Assembly (NCBI GenBank): GCA_023700255.1
Contig: JAJPRD010000010.1
Location: forward strand, 1-43,462
Direction of reading: 5' to 3'
Source of the DNA: Candidatus Thalassarchaeaceae archaeon
Lineage (GTDB): Archaea > Thermoplasmatota > Poseidoniia > Poseidoniales > Thalassarchaeaceae
Length of the DNA: 43,462 nt
Shown here: in pieces, positions 17,275 through 27,941 of the stretch
Position numbering within the stretch: position 1 is the first letter of the stretch
How the letters are laid out: the number at the start of each line of letters is the position of its first letter
Notes under the pieces: model-generated
What the model saw: only the letters and a program-made list of their open reading frames with translations
What the model was told of the DNA's origin: nothing
Database searches by the model: none
Made by a program: the position numbers and the translations under genes

Positions 17275-18441
17275 ATGAGTGAGCTTAGTGACCATAACTG
17301 CCCTCGATGCAATTTAGGGCTATTCATAGAAACTAGCGAACAGGCTGAAGGAGTAGATTTATTGATTTGTAAAGAGTGTTGGGGAGTAGCTGTCGCCGCT
17401 AAATCGATGGAGTCAGTTATTTCAAATGGAAGAGAATTGGATGAAAAGCGCGCAGATTCAAATACACAAAAAATTGGATGTGATTGCCCGATTTGTTCGG
17501 CTAAAATGAAAGAAATCGAATTAGACGTGCCTGAAGAAATTAGAGATAAATTAAATTTAATTGACATATCTGAATCTAAAAAAGTCATAATTGACTCTTG
17601 TGAGAATTGCCCTACCTTCTGGTTTGATGCTGGAGAATTAGATCTTCTAAATGGAATTCAACCTAAACTAAGAAGAGGATTTGATACAGAACCAGATAGG
17701 CTAATAGGCGATAAAACACTAACTGAACAGGATTTACAGCATAAAACAATGTTTAGGAAAGGCGCGGGTGCAGTAGTAGTAGTCTTGGCTGCTATTCTAG
17801 CAACTCAGGGCGGCATAGGAATGACATTCGTGGCAGGAATTTTGGGGATTGGGGGGATAATTGCGATATTATCCAGAAATCCCGATCAAGCTCTGGCTAA
17901 AGGCACCTGCGATAAATGCCTAAAGGAAAATAAATCTCTAGCATGGAATTGCCAAAGAGGTGGGTGTTGGGCACATATTTGCACCGACTGCCAAACTATC
18001 GGCGCTGATCCAGTGGAAGCCTATGCCAAAACTATCGGACAAGTTGCAATTGGAGTGGTTGTCGTAGGTGTAGGCATTCTGGCAATCGCCGCTGTGGCCG
18101 AAGGTGGCGGAGTAGGACTTGCCGAGTTTGTCCCGGTAGGATCAAGTAAATCAAAGAAAGATGGGAAGGGTCAAAAGATCGCGCTTTTACTTTGTAGAGA
18201 ATGTGTTGAAGTATCTAATAAAGAATCAAAAGAGCAGGCTAAGATCACTAAAGACGCTAAAACGCTTGAAGAACTAACCCCCACTCATACTACCATCCAA
18301 TTATCTGATGATAGTGTGAGAAAACCAGAGATGAGAAAATCTACATCAGATGGTTATTGCAAATATATAGATAGTGTAAATGATAAAAAGTGTCGGAGAT
18401 TAGAGTTTAGAAGTTCCGGTTATTGTTATACTCATAAGTAA
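17275..18441 (+). CDS. Zinc-ribbon (zf-TFIIB-like) membrane protein with C-terminal Cys/His motif
   Basis: 'CPRCNLGLFIET...LLICKECWGVAV', 'CPICSAKMKEIELD...IDSCENCPTFWFDAGELDLL'; hydrophobic segments 'AGAVVVVLAAILATQGGIGMTFVAGILGIGGIIAIL' and 'GQVAIGVVVVGVGILAIAAVAE'; C-terminal 'GYCKYIDSVNDKKCRRLEFRSSGYCYTHK'. Confidence 0.65.
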   Translation: MSELSDHNCPRCNLGLFIETSEQAEGVDLLICKECWGVAVAAKSMESVISNGRELDEKRADSNTQKIGCDCPICSAKMKEIELDVPEEIRDKLNLIDISESKKVIIDSCENCPTFWFDAGELDLLNGIQPKLRRGFDTEPDRLIGDKTLTEQDLQHKTMFRKGAGAVVVVLAAILATQGGIGMTFVAGILGIGGIIAILSRNPDQALAKGTCDKCLKENKSLAWNCQRGGCWAHICTDCQTIGADPVEAYAKTIGQVAIGVVVVGVGILAIAAVAEGGGVGLAEFVPVGSSKSKKDGKGQKIALLLCRECVEVSNKESKEQAKITKDAKTLEELTPTHTTIQLSDDSVRKPEMRKSTSDGYCKYIDSVNDKKCRRLEFRSSGYCYTHK

Positions 18442-18459
18442 GAATAAAATTACTGAAGA

Positions 18460-18858
18460 TTAGGCTACAGTCGAACCTAGTAAAACACCATCTGGTAATT
18501 CTAGAAGATTAACAGAACCATCTGGATCTAGAGCACCAAGAATTAAAAATTGAGAAATGAAACCCCCTGGTAACGTTTTATCTCCAAGATTGATTGCCCC
18601 AACAACCAAGCGTCCGATTAATTCACTTCGGGGATAGTTAGTTATCTGAGCAGAACTAGATAATTCACCTATTACAGGCCCGAAATCAACTCGAATTTTA
18701 TAGGATGGTTTTCTCATCTCAGGATATTCGGAGACATCTATTATTTTTCCAGCCCTTATATCTAAAGAAAAATAATCATTAACACTAACATATTCTTTTC
18801 TGAGTAATTTTTCCGGATGATAAGGAAGGTTGTCGGTATCAATTTGATGCTGGCTCAT
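18460..18858 (-). CDS. tRNA-binding domain protein, CsaA-like
   Basis: 'FSLDIRAGKIIDVSEYPEMRKPSYKIRVDFGPVIGELSSSAQITNYPRSELIGRLVVGAINLGDKTLPGGFISQFLILGA'. Confidence 0.88.
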   Translation of the reverse strand: MSQHQIDTDNLPYHPEKLLRKEYVSVNDYFSLDIRAGKIIDVSEYPEMRKPSYKIRVDFGPVIGELSSSAQITNYPRSELIGRLVVGAINLGDKTLPGGFISQFLILGALDPDGSVNLLELPDGVLLGSTVA

Positions 18859-19443
18859 TCACTCACCTGTGATGTCAGAACGTAGAAGTAAAGGAAGTAA
18901 TGAAACACCTGCTTGATTGAAAGCTTCTATCCCACCTTCCTGCCTATCAAGAATCGTTATGCAAGCGACTACTTCGCAGCCCATTTCGACAAGTCTTTCT
19001 GATGCTTTAAGTGCTGAACCCCCAGTTGTTGTTACATCTTCTAACAAAATTACTCTATCTCCTTTTTTGAGGCTCGCTCCCTCGATACCAGGGGGATTTC
19101 CTGTCTTCCTTCCACCTCGCCCTTTCGCTTCTTTACGGACCATAAATCCACGGAGAGACGAGCCTTTTGGAGCCTTGGCAATTACTATGCCAGTTAACGG
19201 TACGGCTCCTAACTCCAACCCTCCGATAGCGTCAATTGAATCTAAAGAATCTATTTCTGAATGTATCATAACTCCCAAAAGATGAGCGCTTTCAGGATCC
19301 ATCATTACTGGTTTCATATCAAAGAAATGAGGGCTCTGTCTACCACTGGCTAAAGTGAATAAATCACCTGGAGAATGGAGATAAGCCAGCTCTTGGACTT
19401 TTTGGATTAAGCGAGATTTAGCATCATTTACACTTGTCGACAT
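18859..19443 (-). CDS. pyrE: Orotate phosphoribosyltransferase
   Basis: 'FTLASGRQSPHFFDMKPVMMDPE', 'DAIGGLELGAVPLTGIV', 'FMVRKEAKGRG', PRPP motif 'VILLEDVTTTGGSALKA'. Confidence 0.93.
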   Translation of the reverse strand: MSTSVNDAKSRLIQKVQELAYLHSPGDLFTLASGRQSPHFFDMKPVMMDPESAHLLGVMIHSEIDSLDSIDAIGGLELGAVPLTGIVIAKAPKGSSLRGFMVRKEAKGRGGRKTGNPPGIEGASLKKGDRVILLEDVTTTGGSALKASERLVEMGCEVVACITILDRQEGGIEAFNQAGVSLLPLLLRSDITGE

Positions 19444-19576
19444 ACTGTTTCCTCTTATCTGCGGCGGCAGTGAATCGAATGAATGTTGTCACATCAAAAT
19501 ACGTGATTCGACATTGTTTACTGTGAATGTTCTTGTGCGGCCGGTATCGTTGAGAGATTATTGAGTGGCCGGGGGG

Positions 19577-22500
19577 ATGCATATGGATGAAGTAAGTACT
19601 AAAAATTTCATAATTGATACTGCTCGTCTTGAACAAGAACAATCAGATTATGAAGCATGGTTAGAAGAACATACTGAAGGAGTGTATCAAATCGCTCAAA
19701 AAGCCAAATTAAGAGGGCTTGATTTTGAAAATTTCATTGAGATCCCGAGAGCTTCTGATTTAGCAAGTAGAACTGAAAAATTACTTGAAGATTACTTAGA
19801 TGGCATGAAGATTGAGGATGATTTAAGGCATCTTCTTAAAACTACAGATAGAGAAAGTGCTTCGATACAAATTGCTGTAGATGTTGCTAGAAAAATGAAT
19901 GAGCAAACGTTAGATATGCAGAAGTCAATAGATTGTGGATTGAGAGTCGGTTTAGCTGTATTAACTGAAGCAGTTTTAGTCGCGCCTTTAGATGGAATCG
20001 GAGATGTAAGAATTCTAAATAATACTGATGGAACTGAGTTTTTATCGATAGATTTTTGCGGGCCGATTAGAGCCGCCGGAGGGACTGCTCAGGCTCTTGG
20101 GGTTCTTATCGGAGATATGGTTAGGAGAGAATTAGGATTGAATAGATATATTCCAACAACTCAAGAAGTTGAAAGGGTAAAAGAAGAATTTGGATTATAT
20201 CGAGTAGGTTTGCAATATAAGCCACCACCAGAAGAAATTGAGACTATAATGAGGGCGTGTCCCGTGATGGTCAATGGGGAAGAAACTGAAAAAATAGAAT
20301 GTTCAGGGTATAAAGAAGTGAGAAATATTGTCAATTCTAATGGATCATATAGAACTCGGATTAGGGGGGGGGTCATGCTTGTAATCGGAGAGGGGCTATG
20401 TTTGAAAGCACCTAAAGTTCAGAAGCATACAGAAAGAATGAATATTCAAGGTTGGGAATTTATAGCCCAATTTGCAAATAAAAATAAAGGTAATAACCAA
20501 AATAAAGACTCTTTCAAAGCGAGAGAAATCCCTCCTATTAGCAGATATATGGAAGATGTCATTGCAGGAAGGCCCGTATTTGGTGAACCCAACCAACCCG
20601 GGGGATTTCGACTAAGATATGGGCGGAGTAGGATTACAGGTTTGGCTGCAGCCGGAGTTAATCCAGTCACTATGGAAGCGATGGGGGGTTTCCTCGCCGT
20701 AGGGACACAAATGAAAATTGAAAGACCGGGAAAGGCATGCGCAGTAACTCCATGCACGGAGGTCGATGGGCCTACTGTGTTAATGAATAATGGAGAATAT
20801 AGGCGAATTAAAGATTTAGAAGATTGGAGAGAAAGCCTTACTGAAATCAAAAGCATATGGGATTCTGGAGAGATATTAATCGGCTATGGAGAATTCTTGG
20901 AAAATAATAAGAAATTAGTCCCTTCAGCGTACAATAAAGATTGGTGGGCATCTGACTTAATAGAATCTCTTGATATGCCCTCAAAAGTAGAAAAATTTGC
21001 CTCAATAATAGGGGTTCAAAAAAAATCATTACCAGAAGGTCTGCCATTTAATGGCGCGATAAAAAGAGGGGGAGAAAACCCCATAGATAGAAAATGGAGA
21101 AAACGAAAATGGGTAATGTATCTTAGAGAATTAGAATTAGAATGGAGACAGATTAAACAGATCTCTATCGACTTTGGAACTGCTATTCCGCCGCCATGGA
21201 ATCTTTGGTGGTCTGACTTACCTCTGAATTTCATACCTTTATTAATTCAAAGTTTGACAAATTCAAAAATTCAAAATGGAGCTATAATAATCCCAAATAT
21301 TGTTGAAAATTGGCCTTTCAACGAGAGTGTTGTCAATAATCAAATACCTGAACAGATTTCTAATAATTGGCCGCGATGGACTGAAGTAAAAAATCATGGA
21401 GTTGTGAAATCTTCACTTATGACCCTAGGGGTTGAGCATTATCATGAAAGCGGGAACCTCATTATCGATAAAAATTGGGAATCTTTACTAGAGGGTTTGG
21501 GGCTAGAAATTTCAGAAGAAAAGATTACAATTTTAATCGATACGGAATCACATGTAGGACAACGGGTAGAAAGAATAAATAATGCTCGAACAAGAATCAA
21601 ACAAGAAACCGAAAGAATTCAAGAATTAGAACATCTCAGGGATTTAGAACGCATCGAAGCCACTACTGCTGCTAGACAATCTGGAATGAATATTCAAGAG
21701 ACTGAAAAAGCAGGCGAAAAAGCCGCAGAGAAAATTATCGACAATGGTACTGGAAACAGTGAAGAATTGCTAAATGCAAAAATATTAATCGATGAGAATG
21801 AGGTTGAAAGAAGCCTCTGGGTAATAAGAAAAGTCTCTAATTTGAGGTGGGAGGATTCTGTTCCCTGCAGAGTTGGGGCAAGAATGGGGAGGCCTGAAAA
21901 ATCCGCTAGAAGAGAATTAAAACCAATGACTCATTCATTATATCCAATTGGAGAAAATGGTGGCTCTCAGAAATTACTACTACAAGCAGCAAGTAAAGGA
22001 CGTATTAGGGTAGAAATGGGAAGACGTATTTGTCAAGATTGTGGTAAAGAATCACCCAATTTAGTGTGTCACAATAGAGAAGACGCGTCTGAAGCAATAG
22101 AATGTGGAGGAAAAACTACTGAAAGAAAATCAAGGAGTTCAAATCTGCGAAGAAGGAGAAGAGGCGAAAGAACAACTGTAGATTTAGACAAAATATTAGA
22201 AGTTAAAAGAAGATCTTTGGGCTTAGATAGATTGCCAAAAATTATCAAAGCACAGAAAGAATTACTTTCGGTAGGACAAACACCTGAACCAATAGAAAAA
22301 GGAATTCTTAGAGGGAAACATGGGGTTTCGGTCTTTCGAGATGGTACTTCAAGATACGATATGATAGATGTTCCAGTAACTCATTTTAAACCTAGAGAAA
22401 TTTATACTTCGTGGGAAAAATTGTATGAATTGGGGTATAAAAAAGACGTATTTGGTGAAGATTTAGTCTCGGATGAGCAAATTTTAGAATTATTTCCTCA

Positions 22501-23560
22501 GGACATTATTCCTTCTTTGAATGCAGAGCAGCATTTGGTATCAACATGCAATTTTATTGATGACTTGTTAGTTCGTTTCTATAAAATGGAACCTTTCTAT
22601 AATGTTAAGAATATTAATGATATTGTTGGGTCGTTAGCTATAGGGCTTGCTCCACATACCTCTGGTGGAGTATTATGTCGAATAATTGGCTGGACTGCTG
22701 CATCTGCAGGCTATGCACATCCACTTTTCCATGCTGCAAAAAGAAGAAATTGTGATGGAGATGAAGACAGTATATTGATGCTAATGGATGGTTTACTAAA
22801 TTTTTCAAAACATATTTTACCTTCAGGAAGAGGTGGGAGAATGGATGCACCTCTTGTTTTAACCACTAGATTGAATCCCAGTGAAATAGATAAAGAAGCA
22901 TTGAATGTAGATTGTGCACATAACTATTCAAGACAGTTTTATGAAGAAACTCTCAGACAACCGCACCCAAGTGAGTTAAGCAATATTGTTGAAACAGTAG
23001 AATCAAGGCTTGGAACAATTGGAGACTTACGAGGCTATGGTTGGACTCATGAATCTGGTGATTTAGATGCAGGTCCTACTAATTCTGCTTACAAAACTTT
23101 AGGATCAATGGAAGATAAAATGAACGGACAATTAGCGATTGGGAGTCTGTTGAGGAGCGTGCGGGTTGAAAAGGTCGCTTCACAAGTAATTGAATCTCAC
23201 TTTTTACCGGATTTAAGAGGGAATCTAGTGGCATTTACAAGACAAAAAGTAAGATGTGTGAAATGTGGTGAATCATATAGAAGAATGCCTTTAGCCGGCA
23301 AATGTATTCAAACACATAAACTAGAAATTGGTGGTTTATCTGCAAGAAGAGGAGAAGACACTGCAAAATGTGGGGGGAATGTTATACTAACTGTTTCAGA
23401 AGGTGCTGTAAGAAAATATATCAAAGTAACTGAAGGTATTATTCAAAACTACGGAGTTGATCTTTATACAGAGCAGAGAGTTAGATGGTTGACTGAGAGT
23501 ACAGATTCATTATTCAATAATGATCGCGTGACTGTAATGACTTTAACTGATTTTTTATAA
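19577..23560 (+). CDS. polC: DNA polymerase D large subunit DP2 (archaeal Pol II large subunit), apparently intein-free
   Basis: 1331-aa ORF (ATG at 19577 gives MHMDEVSTKNF); 'DFCGPIRAAGGTAQALGVLIGDMVRRELG', 'HAAKRRNCDGDEDSILMLMDGLLNFSKHILPSGRGGRMDAPLVLTTRLNP' catalytic region, C4 zinc motifs, C-terminal 'VTVMTLTDFL' possibly PIP-like. Confidence 0.96.
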   Translation: MHMDEVSTKNFIIDTARLEQEQSDYEAWLEEHTEGVYQIAQKAKLRGLDFENFIEIPRASDLASRTEKLLEDYLDGMKIEDDLRHLLKTTDRESASIQIAVDVARKMNEQTLDMQKSIDCGLRVGLAVLTEAVLVAPLDGIGDVRILNNTDGTEFLSIDFCGPIRAAGGTAQALGVLIGDMVRRELGLNRYIPTTQEVERVKEEFGLYRVGLQYKPPPEEIETIMRACPVMVNGEETEKIECSGYKEVRNIVNSNGSYRTRIRGGVMLVIGEGLCLKAPKVQKHTERMNIQGWEFIAQFANKNKGNNQNKDSFKAREIPPISRYMEDVIAGRPVFGEPNQPGGFRLRYGRSRITGLAAAGVNPVTMEAMGGFLAVGTQMKIERPGKACAVTPCTEVDGPTVLMNNGEYRRIKDLEDWRESLTEIKSIWDSGEILIGYGEFLENNKKLVPSAYNKDWWASDLIESLDMPSKVEKFASIIGVQKKSLPEGLPFNGAIKRGGENPIDRKWRKRKWVMYLRELELEWRQIKQISIDFGTAIPPPWNLWWSDLPLNFIPLLIQSLTNSKIQNGAIIIPNIVENWPFNESVVNNQIPEQISNNWPRWTEVKNHGVVKSSLMTLGVEHYHESGNLIIDKNWESLLEGLGLEISEEKITILIDTESHVGQRVERINNARTRIKQETERIQELEHLRDLERIEATTAARQSGMNIQETEKAGEKAAEKIIDNGTGNSEELLNAKILIDENEVERSLWVIRKVSNLRWEDSVPCRVGARMGRPEKSARRELKPMTHSLYPIGENGGSQKLLLQAASKGRIRVEMGRRICQDCGKESPNLVCHNREDASEAIECGGKTTERKSRSSNLRRRRRGERTTVDLDKILEVKRRSLGLDRLPKIIKAQKELLSVGQTPEPIEKGILRGKHGVSVFRDGTSRYDMIDVPVTHFKPREIYTSWEKLYELGYKKDVFGEDLVSDEQILELFPQDIIPSLNAEQHLVSTCNFIDDLLVRFYKMEPFYNVKNINDIVGSLAIGLAPHTSGGVLCRIIGWTAASAGYAHPLFHAAKRRNCDGDEDSILMLMDGLLNFSKHILPSGRGGRMDAPLVLTTRLNPSEIDKEALNVDCAHNYSRQFYEETLRQPHPSELSNIVETVESRLGTIGDLRGYGWTHESGDLDAGPTNSAYKTLGSMEDKMNGQLAIGSLLRSVRVEKVASQVIESHFLPDLRGNLVAFTRQKVRCVKCGESYRRMPLAGKCIQTHKLEIGGLSARRGEDTAKCGGNVILTVSEGAVRKYIKVTEGIIQNYGVDLYTEQRVRWLTESTDSLFNNDRVTVMTLTDFL

Positions 23561-24316
23561 TTAGTATTTGACGCCTAGAATCTGCAAAATTTTAGCCATC
23601 CATTGCAATTTAATCAGTTTCTCAGCGGGATTAGTTACACCAGACCATTTACCCACTATATCGGTACGAGTCCCCAGCAACGAGATGTTAGCGATAGGGA
23701 CGCCTAAGGCAACCAAAAAGCAGATTGACCTGTCTCCATCAGTGAATCCCCCTGGGTTATACATACCCTCTATTTTTTTAGGAGTTTGATGAGTAAGTAC
23801 TAACCGAGGAGGAGTTTGAATATTCGCTGCTAGAGTCAAAATCTCTTTCCAAGAATCAAAATTATCCCCATGGGCATGTAGAATAACTGGAATGCTTCTC
23901 TTGACAGCTGCTGTAGTCCCCTCGCCTCCATCAGCATCACTGACAATACAAACTAAGCGTGACCAAGCCCGTTCGGATATAGATTCAGGTAATGAAGAAA
24001 GAACTCCTACTGCTCCATCGGCTGCAACAATTAGATCAGTAGTATCTAACAAAGATCTTACTTCTGATTCTTCAACAGCGGCGCCTAATACAGCAATTTT
24101 AGTATCTCTAAGTACTAACCTCCTACGTAGGTTTGCTAATGTCACTAATCTCTGAGATCTGGTCCAAGCCTCAATTGGATAGAGTTCCACCGTTGATAGT
24201 AATTGCATTGCACTTTCAGTGTCAGATTCGATGTCCCACCCGAAAAAATCTCGTACTTCATCCTGTATCTGAATTAATTTATTATTAGTTGTAGAAACGC
24301 CGATATCAATTGACAT
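23561..24316 (-). CDS. mptE: 6-hydroxymethylpterin diphosphokinase MptE-like (DUF115)
   Basis: 'KIAVLGAAVEESEVRSLLDTTDLIVAADGAVGVL', 'CIVSDADGGEGTTAAVKRSIPVILHAHGDN', 'NPGGFTDGDRSICFLVALG'. Confidence 0.85.
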   Translation of the reverse strand: MSIDIGVSTTNNKLIQIQDEVRDFFGWDIESDTESAMQLLSTVELYPIEAWTRSQRLVTLANLRRRLVLRDTKIAVLGAAVEESEVRSLLDTTDLIVAADGAVGVLSSLPESISERAWSRLVCIVSDADGGEGTTAAVKRSIPVILHAHGDNFDSWKEILTLAANIQTPPRLVLTHQTPKKIEGMYNPGGFTDGDRSICFLVALGVPIANISLLGTRTDIVGKWSGVTNPAEKLIKLQWMAKILQILGVKY

Positions 24317-24382
24317 AACACGTTAACTCCAGTGGAAGGGGTCGGTGAGCATTGAAGAACCCTCGTCGTTCATGCTTGTAAT

Positions 24383-25522
24383 ATGCCGATGCCGCTCACC
24401 AAACCGAGCATCGAAAATGAATCGATAATGGCGAGATATCCGTTCTTACCTCAAGGCAGTGTTTTTCTGAAATTCGTTCTTGAAAAAAATGGAATAACAG
24501 TAGAAGACCTCATCGAAGCACCTTGGCTTGAAGAGGTGAGGGCGAGAGGAAGAATACGCCTCCTAGAATCTGTAATGCATAAAGAAGGAGTAGACGCTGC
24601 TACGACTATTGATTTATCTTCAGATTTGGGTAAAATGACTGAATCACTATCTTTTCTTTATGCCATGCTTATTGTTTGTGCATCATTCAATGAACGTCTG
24701 TTGGCGAGATGGGTTGAAGGCGAAGCTAGTAGAGCGGACCAACTCTTCGGCATGGATAAGGAAAATTTTGCTATCTTAGCAAAATCTTACATTTCTGATA
24801 TTAAAGAAATACAAAATAGAGGTGTTGCTACCTACTGGATTCCTATGAGTGATTTTATAGAATTATGTCCACGAATATCTGGCAATTATTGGAGATTAAT
24901 AAATCGGCCAGTGAAGAACGGTTGGGTATGTATGAATCCAGGGGCAGGAGAAACAAGCAGACAACGGACTGCAAGGCTAATTAAAGAACGAATTCGAGAA
25001 GATTTAACGAATAGTTGTGTAGATAGAATGAATAAAATGGACGATTCATTTGCTGAACTATTCCTTGATCCAGTGGAAAGAGTCACTAAGCTATTATCCG
25101 AACAGGTCAAAGACGAAATGCCAATGACTGCAGCTATCAGAGAAGACTGGCCGCCTTGCTTTGAATCAGCAGTGGCTGAATTAAGTCAAGGAGTGAATGT
25201 TAATCATACAGGTCGAGTATTTTTGGCATCTATGTCTCTAGCAATGAGTTTGACTCAAGAGCAAACTTGTGGATTTTTCTCTAATGCACCAGATTATAAT
25301 GCAGATACTACAAGCTATCAAATTAATCAAATTTTTGAAAGAGGGTATACTCCTCATGGATGTGCTGCTCTAAAAACAAGTGCTAGATGCCCGGTTTCTC
25401 CAGGAGATGATCGGCTATGTGATCAAGAATGGTTAACACATCCATTGAAGTATCTTAAAGCAAAACAAAGACGTCGTTTCAAAGATGGTGGTGGAGTGAC
25501 CATTATTGAAGAAACTAAGTAA
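24383..25522 (+). CDS. priL: DNA primase large subunit PriL
   Basis: 'FNERLLARWVEGEASRADQLF'; Fe-S region 'CGFFSNAPDYNADTTSYQINQIFERGYTPHGCAALKTSARCPVSPGDDRLCDQEWLTHPLKYL'. Confidence 0.88.
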   Translation: MPMPLTKPSIENESIMARYPFLPQGSVFLKFVLEKNGITVEDLIEAPWLEEVRARGRIRLLESVMHKEGVDAATTIDLSSDLGKMTESLSFLYAMLIVCASFNERLLARWVEGEASRADQLFGMDKENFAILAKSYISDIKEIQNRGVATYWIPMSDFIELCPRISGNYWRLINRPVKNGWVCMNPGAGETSRQRTARLIKERIREDLTNSCVDRMNKMDDSFAELFLDPVERVTKLLSEQVKDEMPMTAAIREDWPPCFESAVAELSQGVNVNHTGRVFLASMSLAMSLTQEQTCGFFSNAPDYNADTTSYQINQIFERGYTPHGCAALKTSARCPVSPGDDRLCDQEWLTHPLKYLKAKQRRRFKDGGGVTIIEETK

Positions 25523-25592
25523 AATTTAGTCATAAAAGACAATTCTTCATAGGTGACTTTCGTTAAGGCGAATCTATAGGGGGTTAAGTCGA

Positions 25593-26717
25593 ATGGTGCG
25601 GACACTGGTTCTAACGATAGATAGAGATAATGACCTTGGTGTTAAAGCAGCGATTAGAGGTCCCGTTATAGGACGAAAACCAACCATTACTGCTGCAATA
25701 AAACTTGGAATTGCAGACCCTGAAGAATCTGATACGAATGCAATTCTAGGAGCATTACACCATTATGATAGGTTAATGGAAAACGTGGACTCAAATGATG
25801 AAGTAGAAGTTGCTATACTAACTGGAGACGTACGTGTAGGTCCAAGAAGCGATAGAGCGATTGCAAGTCAATTGGATGAAGTGATTAAAGAATTTCAACC
25901 TGATGTTGCAATTCTTGTAACTGATGGAGCAGATGATGAAGCATCGATGCCAATAATTACTTCACGCGTCAGAGTAGATCACGTTGAAAAAATAATAGTT
26001 CGGCAGTCTAAAGGTATTGAGTCTACTTATTACTACATTGCCAAGGCAATAGATGACCCTCGATGGAGAGCGAAATTACTAGTGCCTATTTCTATTTTTT
26101 TAATGATTATAGGGTTAGGGTTGATTCTGCCAAATGGGAAAGTTTTAATCGGAATTATGCCGTTAATTGTTGGTATTTGGATTCTTTCTAAGGGCCTGGG
26201 TTGGGAAGAACAATTAGAAAGACTGATGGTCGATTTAAGAGATAGTGCACAAAAAGGAATCTTCTCATCTATGCTATGGGCAATGTCAATATTTTCAGTT
26301 TTCTTGGCGGGAATAACGATGTTTCAAGTTTTCTCTGATACAGTAAATTATGGAGATTCTTCGGACGCATTGATATGGACTACTGCTATTGAAGTAGCTC
26401 TCCAATGGCTTGTTGTTGCTGTATTTACGTTTGCATTAGCAATTGGGGCAGTAAGATGGGGCGAAGGAACCTATACTGGTAGATCAATGATCCTTGCTGG
26501 AAGGGGGGCAATTGTATACACAATTGCTGATGCTTCACTTGGTGTATTAATCACAATCCTTAGTTCTCAGTCATACATAGTGAACTTTGAAACTGTTTCA
26601 AGAGATTGGGATTTACCATTATTCACACTCATACTATACTACCTCCTTAAGACAGCGGTTGAATCAATAACAAAGGATGAAGAAGAACTCTCAAACAATA
26701 AGTTCTGGGGCGTCTAA
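25593..26717 (+). CDS. DUF373 family membrane protein
   Basis: 'LVLTIDRDNDLGVKAAIRGPVIGRKPTITAAIKLGIADPEESDTNAILGAL', 'LDEVIKEFQPDVAILVTDGADDEASMPIITSRV' plus multiple TM segments. Confidence 0.9.
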   Translation: MVRTLVLTIDRDNDLGVKAAIRGPVIGRKPTITAAIKLGIADPEESDTNAILGALHHYDRLMENVDSNDEVEVAILTGDVRVGPRSDRAIASQLDEVIKEFQPDVAILVTDGADDEASMPIITSRVRVDHVEKIIVRQSKGIESTYYYIAKAIDDPRWRAKLLVPISIFLMIIGLGLILPNGKVLIGIMPLIVGIWILSKGLGWEEQLERLMVDLRDSAQKGIFSSMLWAMSIFSVFLAGITMFQVFSDTVNYGDSSDALIWTTAIEVALQWLVVAVFTFALAIGAVRWGEGTYTGRSMILAGRGAIVYTIADASLGVLITILSSQSYIVNFETVSRDWDLPLFTLILYYLLKTAVESITKDEEELSNNKFWGV

Positions 26718-27179
26718 TTAATTCTCAAATAAAGATTCTACGCGACATGATGGGCACATTACCTTAATCGGCCTAATAGGTGGAATTCCTATCCCAACAT
26801 TACAGTGGGGGCAAAGAATTGCTTGATTTACAGTTGATTGTCGTTCTTTAGCATCTCTACCTGGGTCATATGTAAAACGATATCTATGGGCATCATTTAC
26901 GAATTCAGGAGAGCCAGGGCGGGATTCTTCCGATCCGATAAAGTTGGATTCTAGATCTGGAATATCAATACTATTTGTGCTAGATGTCGGAGAGAATCCT
27001 CCTTTTTCAAAATTATTAATCTCGATTTCAACATCAGCGATAGTGAGTCCTAATTCTCTAGCAATACGGTCAATCGTCAACTTTTTTTCATAATCATCCA
27101 TGCCAATAAATTGTTGTAATATTGTTGCAGGAATTTTGACCATTAGAATCACGCTCATTTTATGCGGAGCAATTCTCAC
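26718..27179 (-). CDS. Hypothetical protein with HTH-like N-terminus and C-terminal zinc ribbon
   Basis: 'DRIARELGLTIADVEIEINNFEKGG'; 'ILCPHCNVGIGIPPIRPIKVMCPSCRVESLFEN'. Confidence 0.6.
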   Translation of the reverse strand: MRIAPHKMSVILMVKIPATILQQFIGMDDYEKKLTIDRIARELGLTIADVEIEINNFEKGGFSPTSSTNSIDIPDLESNFIGSEESRPGSPEFVNDAHRYRFTYDPGRDAKERQSTVNQAILCPHCNVGIGIPPIRPIKVMCPSCRVESLFEN

Positions 27180-27248
27180 CTAAGAATGTCAAGTCTTCTT
27201 GTTTATCTTACTTGGTTAGTAAAAAGGAATACTCAAACAAGACTAGAC

Positions 27249-27908
27249 TCATTGTGATTTCTTAAGAAATTCACTAACTATCTCCCCTTCGGCTTTTACA
27301 AGTTGTTCAGCTACCGTAGACTTCGATAGTCCTAATTTGGCTGCAATATCTCTTATCGATGTCTTTTTTGGTACAGAATACCAACCGTTGGTATGAGCTA
27401 CTTTGATAATGCGATGTTGCTGTAAAGTTGTCGCAACATCAGAAATTCCTTTTGAATTTTTAGCCCTTGTAATTCTTTCTACAGGCATCTTATTGCGAAT
27501 TGCATTAAGGATTTTGGAAATTGATGCTTGCCGTCCGGAAAATTGCAATACAAGACCTGAGGAGGTGAGGTTACTACCAGCAAGAATACAAAGATCATTT
27601 CCTGCAAAATAATCCTGAATAATCTCTGGATTAAATTCTAAAACTAATAAATGATGTGTCAAATAATCGGATGACCATTCTTCTAGTACCTCAATTACTG
27701 AAACTCCACCTATGCTATATCCAGGAGGTGGACACTGAGAATCTAGAGTAATGCATTCGACCATTAAACGAAGCTTTTCATCAAAAATTCCAAGATTTCC
27801 ACGATAATCCCAACTAACAAATTCAAGAGCCTTTTGAATACGAAAATCATGATTTATTGAGGATGGCGCGCACTCGATTCTAACTGCTCGCATGGTACCT
27901 TGCCCCAT
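27249..27908 (-). CDS. Bacterio-opsin-activator-type HTH (HTH_10) transcriptional regulator
   Basis: C-terminal 'GWYSVPKKTSIRDIAAKLGLSKSTVAEQLVKAEGEIVSEFL' is typical of HTH_10. Confidence 0.8.
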   Translation of the reverse strand: MGQGTMRAVRIECAPSSINHDFRIQKALEFVSWDYRGNLGIFDEKLRLMVECITLDSQCPPPGYSIGGVSVIEVLEEWSSDYLTHHLLVLEFNPEIIQDYFAGNDLCILAGSNLTSSGLVLQFSGRQASISKILNAIRNKMPVERITRAKNSKGISDVATTLQQHRIIKVAHTNGWYSVPKKTSIRDIAAKLGLSKSTVAEQLVKAEGEIVSEFLKKSQ

Positions 27909-27941
27909 GCTTCAGTTACCCCCAATGGTTAAGAAAATGAT

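Noticed and set aside
20749-21050. Possible intein in PolD DP2 after 'CAVTPCTE'
   Set aside because: The following sequence 'VDGPTVLMNNGEYRRIKD...GEILIGYGEFLENNKKLVPSAYNKDWW' continues as normal DP2 and there are no intein splice motifs.
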